Part shown: one piece after another, positions 41,391 to 50,594 of the stretch
Layout: the number at the start of each line of letters is the position of its first letter
Numbering within the stretch: the stretch's first letter is position 1
Origin: Verrucomicrobiales bacterium
Lineage (GTDB): Bacteria > Verrucomicrobiota > Verrucomicrobiia > Verrucomicrobiales > DEV007
Assembly: GCA_029213195.1 (NCBI GenBank)
Contig: JARGNI010000036.1
Span: 1-57,868, forward strand
Direction: 5' to 3'
DNA length: 57,868 bases
The notes under the pieces: model-generated
The model's input: only the letters and a program-made list of their open reading frames with translations
Databases searched by the model: none
Told to the model about the DNA's origin: nothing
Translations under genes and position numbers: made by a program

Positions 41391-42458
41391 ATGGCGGTCG
41401 CGAAACAGAGAACAGAGCTCCTCGTCGGAGTTTTTCTTTTCTTCGGACTTCTTCTGCTCGCCGCACTGATCTTTCAGTTCGGTCGATTCAGCGGGAGGAG
41501 CGCCGAGAGCTATCCACTCTACCTGATTGTCCGGGATGCCGCCGGGCTGCGAGTCGGGGCTCCCGTTCGTCTCGGCGGTGTCGAAATCGGACAGGTTGGC
41601 TCCGAACCGGTCCTCAGCAGCGACTTTTCCCGGCTCTCCGTGGAACTCCTCATCGAAGCGAATCAACGAATTCCCAAGGGATCGAAACTCTCCCTGTCCA
41701 CCAGCGGCCTCCTCGGAGATGCCTTCGTCCGGATCGAACCGCCCGAAAAACGGGCGACGGAATTTTACGAGAAAGGCGAAAGCCTTACCGCCGGGAGCGG
41801 GGTCCAGTCACTCGACGACCTCGCCACCGGAGCGGTCGAGACCCTCGACCAGGCCAGTGATGTGCTCGTCGAAGTGGGAGCCTCCGTGGAAGCGATCAAC
41901 AAGATCTTTGACCGCTTCGACGAGGAAGTCCTCGATCCGGAGAATCTCGGAAACGTGCGCAGCATTCTCGCCGATCTCCAGAAATCGAGCGAACGCATCG
42001 AGATAGCGAGTCGGCGTATCGATCCCATCCTCGCCGAAGTCGAGGCCGCCACGGCAGACACTCGAGGTGCCGCCACCAGTGCGACCGAAGCCTTCACCTA
42101 CATTCAGGACGAAGTCGGAGAAATCACGGATAGCCTTTCCCGCGCCGAACCGGTCATCACCGAGCTCGATGGCTCTCTCGATGACCTACGCGAAACCCTG
42201 CAGGCGCTCAATTCTCTCATCAACGAGGTGGAACACGGCGGCGGCCTCACCAGCGCTCTCATCCAGGACACCGAGTTGCGTCGCGACCTCGAAAGCTTTC
42301 TCGACAAGCTCGAACGAAATGGCATCCTTCGATATCCCCGAGAGGGTTCGGGAGGACTCGGTTCCGGAAACTCGACAAGCCGCCCCTCTACGAATCGAAA
42401 CGAAACGCCGAGCGAGACAAAGCCCCGCAAGAAACTCTTTCCTCTCCTCAAACCCTGA
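41391..42458 (+). CDS. mlaD: MlaD/MCE-domain substrate-binding protein
   Basis: This 355-residue protein has one N-terminal transmembrane anchor (about 10-30), one MCE domain (YPLYLIVRDAAGLRVGAPVRLGGVEIGQV through TSGLLGDAFVRIEPP, about 40-115), and a long helical region (about 140-310) that would form the periplasmic needle or barrel. A basic, polar tail ends in KKLFPLLKP. It is the hexameric lipid-handling component working with MlaE and MlaF. No mlaC or mlaB gene is adjacent, as in many non-proteobacterial sets. Confidence 0.92.
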   Translation: MAVAKQRTELLVGVFLFFGLLLLAALIFQFGRFSGRSAESYPLYLIVRDAAGLRVGAPVRLGGVEIGQVGSEPVLSSDFSRLSVELLIEANQRIPKGSKLSLSTSGLLGDAFVRIEPPEKRATEFYEKGESLTAGSGVQSLDDLATGAVETLDQASDVLVEVGASVEAINKIFDRFDEEVLDPENLGNVRSILADLQKSSERIEIASRRIDPILAEVEAATADTRGAATSATEAFTYIQDEVGEITDSLSRAEPVITELDGSLDDLRETLQALNSLINEVEHGGGLTSALIQDTELRRDLESFLDKLERNGILRYPREGSGGLGSGNSTSRPSTNRNETPSETKPRKKLFPLLKP

Positions 42459-42473
42459 ACCCTGCGACTTCGC

Positions 42474-43010
42474 ATGCCTTTCCTCGTCCTCTTCAAGCGA
42501 ATCGAAATCTGGCTCCTTCTCGGTGTCGTGATCGCGATCCTCGTCTTTGCTTTCTCCTCGGAAGAATCTTCGGTCGAAGAAATCGTACAAACGGAACCAG
42601 GGGCAGAAACTGAGGTGGCGCCGGAACCTGCACCACTCCAGGTGCTCCCGGAACCGGTCGTGGAGGAACCCGCAATCGAGGAGGCGCCTCCGGCCCTCAT
42701 CGTCGAAGACATTCGGACCGAACCCACCGATGGCGGGAAGATCATCGCCCTGACTCTCCGTGCCCGATCGCTCGATGGGGAGAAAATCGTCATCAACGAT
42801 CGCTCCCTCCAGGTCTCGACGGACACCGGTGCGACAGTTCCGAGATTCTTCGCCCCCTTTCAAAACGAACCGGTAATCACCTCGGAAGAACCAACGGAGG
42901 TCGAAGTGCGATACTGGCTCGCTACCGATCCTTCGGACACCGTTGCCAAGACCCTCTGGCTCGACTTTCAGGGCGAGAAAACGGAAGCAAAAATTCCCGG
43001 GAATGGCTGA
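42474..43010 (+). CDS. Single-pass anchored protein of unknown function
   Basis: This 178-residue protein has an N-terminal membrane segment (IEIWLLLGVVIAILVFAF, about 10-28), an extracytoplasmic Pro/Glu-rich linker (36-75), and a C-terminal beta-rich domain of about 100 residues (EDIRTEPTDGGKIIALTLRA and EVEVRYWLATD segments). It lies 15 bp after mlaD and overlaps coaX by 8 bp, so it is likely co-expressed with the Mla set; a role as accessory lipid-transport factor is only a guess. Confidence 0.7.
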   Translation: MPFLVLFKRIEIWLLLGVVIAILVFAFSSEESSVEEIVQTEPGAETEVAPEPAPLQVLPEPVVEEPAIEEAPPALIVEDIRTEPTDGGKIIALTLRARSLDGEKIVINDRSLQVSTDTGATVPRFFAPFQNEPVITSEEPTEVEVRYWLATDPSDTVAKTLWLDFQGEKTEAKIPGNG

Positions 43011-43752
43011 TCAGGCGGCGGATTTTCTGCTCATCAACAACAACAACACGAGGACAAAATTCGCCCTCGCGGATCGCTCCTCGGTGCGGGACCATCGTTC
43101 CATTCTGTCCGAAGATGTTTCGGCCGACTCGGTTCAGTCGCTTCTCGAAGGATGGAACTACGGTCAGGTGATGATGGCCTCGGTGGTTCCCCGTGACCAA
43201 CCCTCTCTCCGCGATTCCCAGGCCGGAATTCCCCTCCTCGAAATCTCTCCCGAGATCCCCCTCGGTATCGAAATTGATTTTCCCGACCCCACCATGATCG
43301 GAGCCGACCGACTCGCCAACGCCGCGGCGGTTGCCGACCGATGCGAAGGCCGACCCATCATTGTCGTCGACTTTGGGACCGCGGTCACCTTTGACATCAT
43401 CGACCCCCGTCCCGCCTATGTCGGCGGAGTCATTGCTCCCGGTCTCGACGCGATGCGTCACTACCTGCATCAGCGAACCGCGTTGCTTCCCGAGATCGAG
43501 ATCGTCCATCCGGATTCCGCGATTGGAAAGTCGACCGAACACGCGATGCAATCCGGCGCTTTCCATGGCTACCGAGGCCTCGTCCGCGAGATTCTCTCCC
43601 AGATCGAATCCGAGCTCGAATCTCCCGCAAAAGTGATTGCGACCGGGGGATATGCGGCTTTGCTAGCGGACAAATTCGAGGAGATCTCCTCGGTCGAACC
43701 TTACCTCACCATGGAGGGGCTGCGACGAGTCGCTCTCCTCAACTTTTCCTGA
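43003..43752 (+). CDS. coaX: Type III pantothenate kinase (CoaX), variant first motif
   Basis: This 249-residue ASKHA-fold kinase for the first step of CoA synthesis has GADRLANAAAV, the second phosphate motif VVDFGTAVTFD, GGVIAPGLDAM and the ATP-site ATGGYAALL. The N-terminal DxGNT-type motif reads INNNNTRTK, four AAC codons in a row, so the usual first Asp and Gly are replaced by Asn. Activity is therefore uncertain though the rest is intact. Start MADQAADF overlaps the previous gene by 8 bp; the stop shares one base with the next start (TGATG). Confidence 0.85.
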   Translation: MADQAADFLLINNNNTRTKFALADRSSVRDHRSILSEDVSADSVQSLLEGWNYGQVMMASVVPRDQPSLRDSQAGIPLLEISPEIPLGIEIDFPDPTMIGADRLANAAAVADRCEGRPIIVVDFGTAVTFDIIDPRPAYVGGVIAPGLDAMRHYLHQRTALLPEIEIVHPDSAIGKSTEHAMQSGAFHGYRGLVREILSQIESELESPAKVIATGGYAALLADKFEEISSVEPYLTMEGLRRVALLNFS

Positions 43753-44681
43753 TGGACAATCCCCAAGTGATCGGAATTGATTTCGGAGGCACCTCCGTGA
43801 AACTGGCTGTCGTCGAGGGCTCCGAGCTCCTCACCGATATCCACCGTATCCCGACCCAGGAATTCGTCGGACCGGATCCTCTCATCAAGGTCATCGTCGA
43901 CCATGTCGTCGAGATTCGCAGCGACTACCCCGGGATCCAGGCCATCGGTATTGGCGTCCCTGGTGCTGTCGATTTCTCCAAGGGAGTGACCTACAATCTC
44001 ACCAATGTCCAAGGCTGGGACGACGTTCCGCTTCGCGATCTCATCGCCGAGAAAACCGGGTTGCCCACCATTCTCGACAACGACGCCAACTGCATGGCCT
44101 ATGCCGAGTACAAGTTCGGGGCCGGACAGGGCTGCCGCAATGTCATTTGCGTCACCCTTGGAACGGGAGTCGGAGGAGGTCTCATTCTCAACGGGGATCT
44201 CTATCGTGGCAGCACCTATGCCGCCGGCGAGATCGGGCAGATGAGCATCGACCTGAACGGAGTCGAAGGCCCCTACGGAAACTCCGGAGCCTTGGAGCGC
44301 TACATCGGCAACCGCCAGATCGAAGAGCTTGCCGCCGCGACCTACACCGAGCGTGGAGAAGAACTTCCTGCCGATCACACCCCCGAAGGCATTGCGATTC
44401 TTGCACGCTCCGGTGACCTCACCGCCAAGGCAATCTGGAAACAGGTCGCGGAGTATCTCGGAGCCTGCCTCATGAGCACGGTCTACCTGCTCAACCCCGA
44501 CGCCATTGTCGTGGGTGGAGGCGTCGCCCATGCGGGAGATGTTCTTTTTGATCCCCTCAAGAAAAACCTCCAGGCCAGCCTGACCGGAGAATGCTTTCAT
44601 CATCTCCGAATCGTTCCGGCCCGTTTCGGAAACACGGCCGGCATCATCGGGTCCTCGGCGCTGGCGTCAGAGCTGGTTTAA
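43752..44681 (+). CDS. ROK-family sugar kinase lacking the zinc site
   Basis: This 309-residue kinase has the N-terminal ATP motif IDFGGTSVKLAVV (DFGGT 10-14), catalytic Asp in LDNDAN (109-113), and GTGVGGGLILNGDLY. ROK proteins usually have GEIGH followed by a CxCG...GC zinc motif; here it is GEIGQ (159-163) and EGPYGNSGALERY with no cysteine, so the structural zinc is absent. It probably phosphorylates glucose or a related hexose. It starts on the last base of coaX, so it is translationally coupled. Confidence 0.88.
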   Translation: MDNPQVIGIDFGGTSVKLAVVEGSELLTDIHRIPTQEFVGPDPLIKVIVDHVVEIRSDYPGIQAIGIGVPGAVDFSKGVTYNLTNVQGWDDVPLRDLIAEKTGLPTILDNDANCMAYAEYKFGAGQGCRNVICVTLGTGVGGGLILNGDLYRGSTYAAGEIGQMSIDLNGVEGPYGNSGALERYIGNRQIEELAAATYTERGEELPADHTPEGIAILARSGDLTAKAIWKQVAEYLGACLMSTVYLLNPDAIVVGGGVAHAGDVLFDPLKKNLQASLTGECFHHLRIVPARFGNTAGIIGSSALASELV

Positions 44682-44813
44682 GGAAATGTTGAACCGACGG
44701 GTCGGATGCCTCGGCGACTGCCCGACCACAATGAGATGAACTCGAGAGGATAGGAAACCGCCCCCGACACTTTCTGAGCTGGTGGAAACCATGCTTCGCC
44801 CTACAATGAAGCG

Positions 44814-46397
44814 ATGAGAACTGCCGGACTCCACCTCCCCATCTTCCTTTTCTGCCTGGGCCTCTCGATCTTCCAGGCCAACGCTGCCGAAATCCTCTGG
44901 ACGCAGTATTGTCAGCACCAGGGCAAGATGAAGCTACTCGTTCATCTCGATGTCGATCCCACAGCCCCGACCGCTGGAGATCCCGAGACAGTGACACTCT
45001 GGCTGCGAAACGATGAAGGGAGCGAGTGGGCAGAAGCCGGATCGGAAGTGGTTGATTCTCTCACCTCGACTTCGCTGTTCACCATCGATTCGTGGCCTCG
45101 CTACGAACAGAAACTCTTCCGCGTTGTCTGCGGGAACTCCGGCTGGGAGGGAACCTTCCGTGCCGAACCGAAAAAAGGATCTGTGCTGAAACTGGCCGGC
45201 CTTTCCTGCCACAAAGACATCGCGTGGCCCTGGAAGGAAGCGATCGAGGAACTGATCGCGCACGATCCTGATCTCGTCTTTTTCTCTGGCGATCAGATCT
45301 ACGAGAACGACTACGGGAGCCCCATGTTCCAAGCCAGAACCGCCGAGGAAGTCCCGAAGGGAATGAAGAACTATCTCGAGAAGTATCGCAAATTCGGGGA
45401 AGCCTTTCGCGAGCTGATGAGAGATCGACCCACGATCATGATCACCGACGATCACGATGTCTTCGCCAACGATCTCTGGGGCCGAGGAGGCGTCGTCATG
45501 AAAGGCGATCGCACCACCGGCGGTTACCCGACTCATCCCGACTGGGTCAATGCCGCGGAGTTCACGCAAACCGGCAATCTCCCCGACCCGGTCCATCCGG
45601 GTCCTCATGGGGACGGAGTCCTCGCCTACTACACCGCGCTCGAATATGGCGGAGTCCACTTTGCGATCCTCGAAGACCGGAAATTCAAGAGTGCTCCCTC
45701 CGAAGTCATCACCGAGCTCATCGCTCCTCCCGGATTCCAGTGGCCCAACCCCCGCAAGACCGATTTCGAGATCGAAGTTGTTCTCGATCCGGAGTACGAC
45801 TGCACCCAACTGGATCGTCCCGATCTTCAACTCCTTGGCGCAGAGCAGGAAGCCTTCCTCAAGAACTGGGCAGACGAGCTAAAGCAGGCCGACACTGTCG
45901 GGGCAGTTCTATCGCAGAGTCCCTGGGTGCATGTCGCGATGTACTCCCCAACTTCTGCGGACACGGATTCCAACGCCTGGCCCCAATCGGGGAGAAACCG
46001 GGCTTTGAAAGCGATCGGCGACGCTCCCGTCGTCATGCTTCACGGCGATGTTCATCTCGGAACCCTGGGTCGCCATGGTGTCGAGAACTTCGATGATGGT
46101 CCCGTGACCTACTCCCTGCCCTCCTTTTCCTCCCGCGCGAGCCGGAAATGGGAGCCTCTCGAACCGGGCGAGAACCGTGAGCGTGGTGCTCCCGAAAACA
46201 CCGGGGAATTCCACGACCGGTTCGGAAACAAGGTCACCATGTATGGAGCCGGCAACGGGCTCAACGGATATGGCATCATCCTCTTCGATACGGAGACGAA
46301 GAGCATCGAACTGCAGTTTCACCCCATGAACGAAGAACGAGTTCCCATCGATGTCGAAGTCCCCGGCTGGCCGCATACCGTCACCTTCGGCAAATAG
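44814..46397 (+). CDS. Secreted PhoD-like metallophosphatase
   Basis: This 527-residue exported protein has a signal peptide (about 1-24, ending QANAAEI). Metal-site blocks are SGDQIYENDYG, MITDDHDVFANDLWG, LSQSPWVHVAMY and HGDVHLGTLGRHG, the arrangement of the PhoD/metallophosphatase family that hydrolyses phosphodiesters or phosphomonoesters. An N-terminal Ig-like region (about 30-125) precedes the catalytic domain. It probably scavenges phosphate or acts on polymers. It starts a run of co-directional genes; the next begins 41 bp later. Confidence 0.86.
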   Translation: MRTAGLHLPIFLFCLGLSIFQANAAEILWTQYCQHQGKMKLLVHLDVDPTAPTAGDPETVTLWLRNDEGSEWAEAGSEVVDSLTSTSLFTIDSWPRYEQKLFRVVCGNSGWEGTFRAEPKKGSVLKLAGLSCHKDIAWPWKEAIEELIAHDPDLVFFSGDQIYENDYGSPMFQARTAEEVPKGMKNYLEKYRKFGEAFRELMRDRPTIMITDDHDVFANDLWGRGGVVMKGDRTTGGYPTHPDWVNAAEFTQTGNLPDPVHPGPHGDGVLAYYTALEYGGVHFAILEDRKFKSAPSEVITELIAPPGFQWPNPRKTDFEIEVVLDPEYDCTQLDRPDLQLLGAEQEAFLKNWADELKQADTVGAVLSQSPWVHVAMYSPTSADTDSNAWPQSGRNRALKAIGDAPVVMLHGDVHLGTLGRHGVENFDDGPVTYSLPSFSSRASRKWEPLEPGENRERGAPENTGEFHDRFGNKVTMYGAGNGLNGYGIILFDTETKSIELQFHPMNEERVPIDVEVPGWPHTVTFGK

Positions 46398-46438
46398 AGG
46401 AAACTCTTTTCCCGCAGCTCGACTGATACAAACCTCTT

Positions 46439-47860
46439 ATGAATCGAAGACAGTTCCAGTCCAGCCTCGCCGCGACCGCATTCGGAGGGGGTGGACTCCT
46501 TGGGGCAACCCGACTCCTCGGCGCCACAGCTGATCAGCGCGATACCTACGGCGGTTGGACCGAAAAAAAGTTCGAAGCAACCGGCTTTTTCCGCACGGAG
46601 AAGTCGGACCGTTGGTGGCTCGTCACCCCGGAAGGAAACGCGTTCTTCACTTTTGGCGTCAACCACCTCTATCCCGATCTTTTCCGCCAGCCTTTCAATA
46701 AGCAGGCCTGGCAGAAGAAACTCGGGATGAAAGACCTGGCCGACAATTCTCAGTTCTACCCCGCGCTACGTGACTGGTTCGAAGAGACCTGCCAGGACTA
46801 TGGATTCAACACGGTCGGAGTTCACAACGCGCTCCGGATCACCAACCAGCCCAAACCAGTGCTGCCCTACATGCAGCCTATCAAGTTCGTCGAGACTCCT
46901 CACTGGAAATCCGACATACCCGATGAGAATTTCGTCGACATCTTTGCCCAAACATTCTCCACCCACTGCAACAGCCTCGCCAAAGAGTTCGCCGAGCCAC
47001 TTCGGAACGACCCTTTTCTACTTGGGTATTCCATGACCGATTGCACGCTCTTCACCGAGGAAGACCTGCGTGAACGGACCGACGTGATCGGAGGAGCTCG
47101 ACGAGGTTCCCGCATCGGGTGGCCACGTCGTCTCCGCAATCTCGGATCCGAAGCTCCCGGCAAGAAGGCCTATGTGGAAACCGTGAGAGAGCTCTATCAA
47201 AACAATATCGAAGGATTTAATTCGACCTACGCCACCCGCTTCGACTCCTTCGACGCCCTTGCCAGCGCCGCCGATTGGCGTCCCGATACCGATCTATCCA
47301 ACGCCAACGAAACCCGCGACAACATCGTGTTCCTCCAGGCCTGCGTTGCAAAATACTACGAGACAGCCAGAGATGCGATTCATCGATACGATCCCAATCA
47401 CCTCTTTTTTGGCGACAAGCTCAATGCCAATACCGACTCGCTCGATACCGTTCTGCCAGTTACAGCGCAGTACACCGACGCCCTATTCTACCAGATGTAT
47501 GCCCGCTACGAAGTGCAGGCACCCGGCCTCGATCGATGGAAAAAGGTCGCCGATCTACCAGTCGTGAACGGTGACTCCGCCTTCACCATGGTCACCGAGA
47601 CGATGCCTCGCCCTTTTGGTCCGGTAGCCGACTCCCTGGCACAGCGAGTCGAGTGGACTGAGGAGTTCTTCCGCGCGGCGTTCGCCCGTCCCGAGTTTGT
47701 CGGCTGGCACTACTGCGGCCTCATCGACGCAACCAATCTCATCCGCCGAAAGCAGGACCGTCAACATTCCGGCCTCCTCGACAGCTTTGGAGAACCCTAC
47801 ATCGAGCTCAGGGAAGCGCTGAAACAATGCGCTGAAGAAATCTACAAGATCGCCAGCTGA
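46439..47860 (+). CDS. Agarase-like (GH-A clan TIM-barrel) secreted protein, copy 1
   Basis: This 473-residue protein has a Tat-like signal MNRRQFQSSLAATAFGGGG. The body begins with WWLVTPEGNAFFTFGVNHLYPD, as in proteins annotated as agarase-like, and has GYSMTDCTLF, DPNHLFFGDKLNANT, YTDALFYQMYA and EFVGWHYCGLID, matching block by block with the next gene. A TIM-barrel glycosidase fold is likely, but the catalytic acids could not be assigned and the substrate is open. It precedes copy 2 by 23 bp. Confidence 0.72.
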   Translation: MNRRQFQSSLAATAFGGGGLLGATRLLGATADQRDTYGGWTEKKFEATGFFRTEKSDRWWLVTPEGNAFFTFGVNHLYPDLFRQPFNKQAWQKKLGMKDLADNSQFYPALRDWFEETCQDYGFNTVGVHNALRITNQPKPVLPYMQPIKFVETPHWKSDIPDENFVDIFAQTFSTHCNSLAKEFAEPLRNDPFLLGYSMTDCTLFTEEDLRERTDVIGGARRGSRIGWPRRLRNLGSEAPGKKAYVETVRELYQNNIEGFNSTYATRFDSFDALASAADWRPDTDLSNANETRDNIVFLQACVAKYYETARDAIHRYDPNHLFFGDKLNANTDSLDTVLPVTAQYTDALFYQMYARYEVQAPGLDRWKKVADLPVVNGDSAFTMVTETMPRPFGPVADSLAQRVEWTEEFFRAAFARPEFVGWHYCGLIDATNLIRRKQDRQHSGLLDSFGEPYIELREALKQCAEEIYKIAS

Positions 47861-47883
47861 ACCCATTTTGCCCTCTCCTGATT

Positions 47884-49014
47884 ATGAAGCCTTTACTCGT
47901 CCTACTGCCCATTCTTCTCCTCTGCACCTCCGCTACCCAGCAGGAGGCCCGGTGCGAAGACGAAAAATACATCACCCTCACCCAGATCGAGAACCGAGAC
48001 TGGCTCGTCGGACCCGACGGAAAGCCTTTCTTTCCCCATGGCATCACCCATGCCGGAAACCGACAGGCGGGCCTCGACTTCGATCAGTTTTCCAAGGCCT
48101 GCAAAGAACTGGGGTTCAATGCCTACGGCTATGGTTGCCCACCCGAGCTTCGACAGGACATGCCCTACATCGAGAGCTGGAATCATCTCGTCAACAGTTC
48201 CACCTACCGCGGCAAGAACGGGGTCACCTTTGTCGACATCTTCGATCCTGTGCAGCAAAAACGCCTCGAAGCCGGGGTCAAATTCTCCTGTACGAAGAGC
48301 CGGAACAATCCCAACTGCATCGGCTACACCTGGACCGATCTCGGAGCCTGGCCACTGGAGAATTCTTCAGGAACGAACTGGGTCGAGTTCATCCGCCGCC
48401 TTCCGAAGAAGGCTCCAGGACGAGAAGCTTACGAGACCTTTCTGAGTTCCTGGGAAGGAGACGACGACACCGCTCGAGACCTCGCCTTTCTCCGCATCAT
48501 TGCCCGGGAATACTTCCGCGTTGTCGGAGAAGCCAATCGCAAATTCGCTCCCGACCAACTCATCTTCGGCGATCGTTTCGCCTTCAACACGATCGAGCCC
48601 GTCGTCCTTGAAGAAATGCTGCCCTATGTCGATGCGATCGCAATTCAGCCGCCTTTTCAAGGCACCTTCCCCAAGGCAAAATACGAGGAGATTCATCAAC
48701 TCACCGGCAAGCCCATCCTTCTCTGTGACTATGCGGTGCGCTTCAAAGATGGTGACAAGGACGTTCGGAGTTGGAAACCCGCTGCCGACTCCGTGGAAGC
48801 CGGAAAGCAGTATTACGACTACGTTCGCTCTGCGCTGGACACCGACTACATCATCGGTGTCTTCTGGTGCAATCCCGTCGACACGCCCAAGGGATTTGGA
48901 AACCCCGGGGTCAAGCAGGGATTCTTCGGAGAAGGAATGTCCGTTCGCCCGGGCCTGGGCGAGGCGGTAAAGAAGGTGAACGCGTATCGGGATGAGGTGA
49001 CGCCGGAGGGGTAA
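47884..49014 (+). CDS. Agarase-like (GH-A clan TIM-barrel) secreted protein, copy 2
   Basis: This 376-residue protein has a standard signal peptide (MKPLLVLLPILLLCTSA). It shares ordered blocks with the upstream gene: WLVGPDGKPFFPHGITHAG, IGYTWTDLGAWP, PDQLIFGDRFAFNT, YVDAIAIQPPF, GKPILLCDYAVRF and IIGVFWCNPVD. It is shorter and more compact, so the pair arose by old duplication or paired recruitment. Sugar hydrolysis of an extracellular glycan is likely, but agarose specificity is not shown. Confidence 0.72.
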   Translation: MKPLLVLLPILLLCTSATQQEARCEDEKYITLTQIENRDWLVGPDGKPFFPHGITHAGNRQAGLDFDQFSKACKELGFNAYGYGCPPELRQDMPYIESWNHLVNSSTYRGKNGVTFVDIFDPVQQKRLEAGVKFSCTKSRNNPNCIGYTWTDLGAWPLENSSGTNWVEFIRRLPKKAPGREAYETFLSSWEGDDDTARDLAFLRIIAREYFRVVGEANRKFAPDQLIFGDRFAFNTIEPVVLEEMLPYVDAIAIQPPFQGTFPKAKYEEIHQLTGKPILLCDYAVRFKDGDKDVRSWKPAADSVEAGKQYYDYVRSALDTDYIIGVFWCNPVDTPKGFGNPGVKQGFFGEGMSVRPGLGEAVKKVNAYRDEVTPEG

Positions 49015-49193
49015 CGATCCTACCCAAGTCTTCATTCTGCCGTTGGCGACCCGCGAATGCCGTATGACATGGTCCGCTCTCTCGCCAGTTGATGCGGTGC
49101 CGAAAAGATCTATAAAAGAGGGCAGTTTTCGATCCCCAGGAAATTGAGTCGATCTTCCGTTCTCAAAATTCTTTTCTCCCCAAGCCCCTCAAA

Positions 49194-50594
49194 ATGAACC
49201 TTTGCCCTCAATGTCCTCCCCCCCTGGATTCCCGTTTTGTTCCTGCAGCGCTCTGGAATCGGGCCTTTCGAAAGATGGTAGAAGATTCCGGATCGGACGG
49301 CCGCCCCTTTGGCATCGCACTGGAACAACCGGACGGTAGCATCTCGGTCTACGAGACTAAGCTCCTCCCCGCGCAAAACGCGGGATCGGAGGGTTTGAAT
49401 TTTCGCTACGTAGAACGGCTCGTGAAATTCCTGCTCTGGCAGCGGGGAGGATTCCGGGTCCACCTCGGCGGAGATCCCGAACTCTCCCGCGAGGTTGCGG
49501 AATTGTATCAGCCCGGGGGCACACTGGCCTTCGATTCTGAATTCATGGGCAAAAAAGCCTACCGGCAGCCGTTTGAAATCGTCGTCGTCGATACTGTCGA
49601 TGAGTTGCCCTCGGAGAACGAATCAGTGATCTCCCTCGGTGGCCATCTCGACGGTTGCCGTATCGGATTCGACCTCGGAGGCAGTGATCGGAAATGTGCG
49701 GCCGTGATCGACGGAGAAGTCGTCTTTTCCGAGGAAGTGGTCTGGGATCCCTATTTCCAAAGCGACCCGCAGTATCATCTCGATGGTATTCAACACAGCC
49801 TCGAGCGAGCCGCCGAGCATCTTCCGCGTGTTGATGCGATCGGAGGAAGTGCGGCAGGGATTTATGTGAACAACGAGGCACGGGTCGGATCCCTCTTTCG
49901 CGGGGTTCCAGACGATGTCTTCGACAAGGAAGTGAGACGATTGTTTTTCAAGGTCCAGGAAAAGTGGGGCGGAGTCCCCTTCGAAATCGTCAACGACGGT
50001 GAGGTCACCGCACTGGCCGGTTCGATGGCCAGCGGCGACACCGGCGTACTCGGCGTGGCGATGGGAACCAGCGAAGCCGTCGGCTATGTGACCCCGGGAG
50101 GAAACATCACCTCCTGGCTGAACGAACTCGCCTTTGCTCCGCTGGACTACCGGGAAAACGCACCCGCCGACGAATGGTCCGGCGGTGTCGGTGTCGGTGC
50201 ACAGTATCTTTGTCAACAGGGCGTCGCACGACTGGCGACGCCGGAGATCGGATTCGATTTCCCGACCGAGATGGGCTTTCCGGATCGGCTCAAGGAAGTG
50301 CAGAAACGGGCCGAGTCCGGCGACCGGACCAGCGAGCAGATCTTCGAATCGATTGGACGCTATTTCGGGTACGCCGTGGCCCACTACGCCGACTTCTATG
50401 AAATCAAGCAGGTGCTCGCTCTCGGCAGGGTGACCTCCGGCACCGGCGGCGACATCCTCTTACGCGAAGCCAAACATGTCCTCGAAACCGAGTTCCCTGC
50501 GCTGTTCGAATCGATTCAGTTTCGGACACCCGGCGAGAAAGAAAAACGCCATGGCCAGGCCGTCGCCGCAGCGAGTCTCCCAGCCATTCCATGA
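49194..50594 (+). CDS. ROK/ASKHA-like kinase with N-terminal extension
   Basis: This 466-residue protein has an N-terminal region of about 150 residues (MNLCPQCPPPLDS...) not found in usual ROK kinases, followed by RIGFDLGGSDRKCAAVIDG (DLGGS 160-164), IGGSAAGIYVNNEARV, IVNDGEVTALAG and AMGTSEAVGYVTPGGN, consistent with an actin-like ATPase kinase fold. It overlaps the PIG-L deacetylase gene by 4 bp (ATGA), implying a joint pathway. A phosphorylation step on a (perhaps amino) sugar is plausible. The 179 bp upstream show no feature. Confidence 0.75.
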   Translation: MNLCPQCPPPLDSRFVPAALWNRAFRKMVEDSGSDGRPFGIALEQPDGSISVYETKLLPAQNAGSEGLNFRYVERLVKFLLWQRGGFRVHLGGDPELSREVAELYQPGGTLAFDSEFMGKKAYRQPFEIVVVDTVDELPSENESVISLGGHLDGCRIGFDLGGSDRKCAAVIDGEVVFSEEVVWDPYFQSDPQYHLDGIQHSLERAAEHLPRVDAIGGSAAGIYVNNEARVGSLFRGVPDDVFDKEVRRLFFKVQEKWGGVPFEIVNDGEVTALAGSMASGDTGVLGVAMGTSEAVGYVTPGGNITSWLNELAFAPLDYRENAPADEWSGGVGVGAQYLCQQGVARLATPEIGFDFPTEMGFPDRLKEVQKRAESGDRTSEQIFESIGRYFGYAVAHYADFYEIKQVLALGRVTSGTGGDILLREAKHVLETEFPALFESIQFRTPGEKEKRHGQAVAAASLPAIP

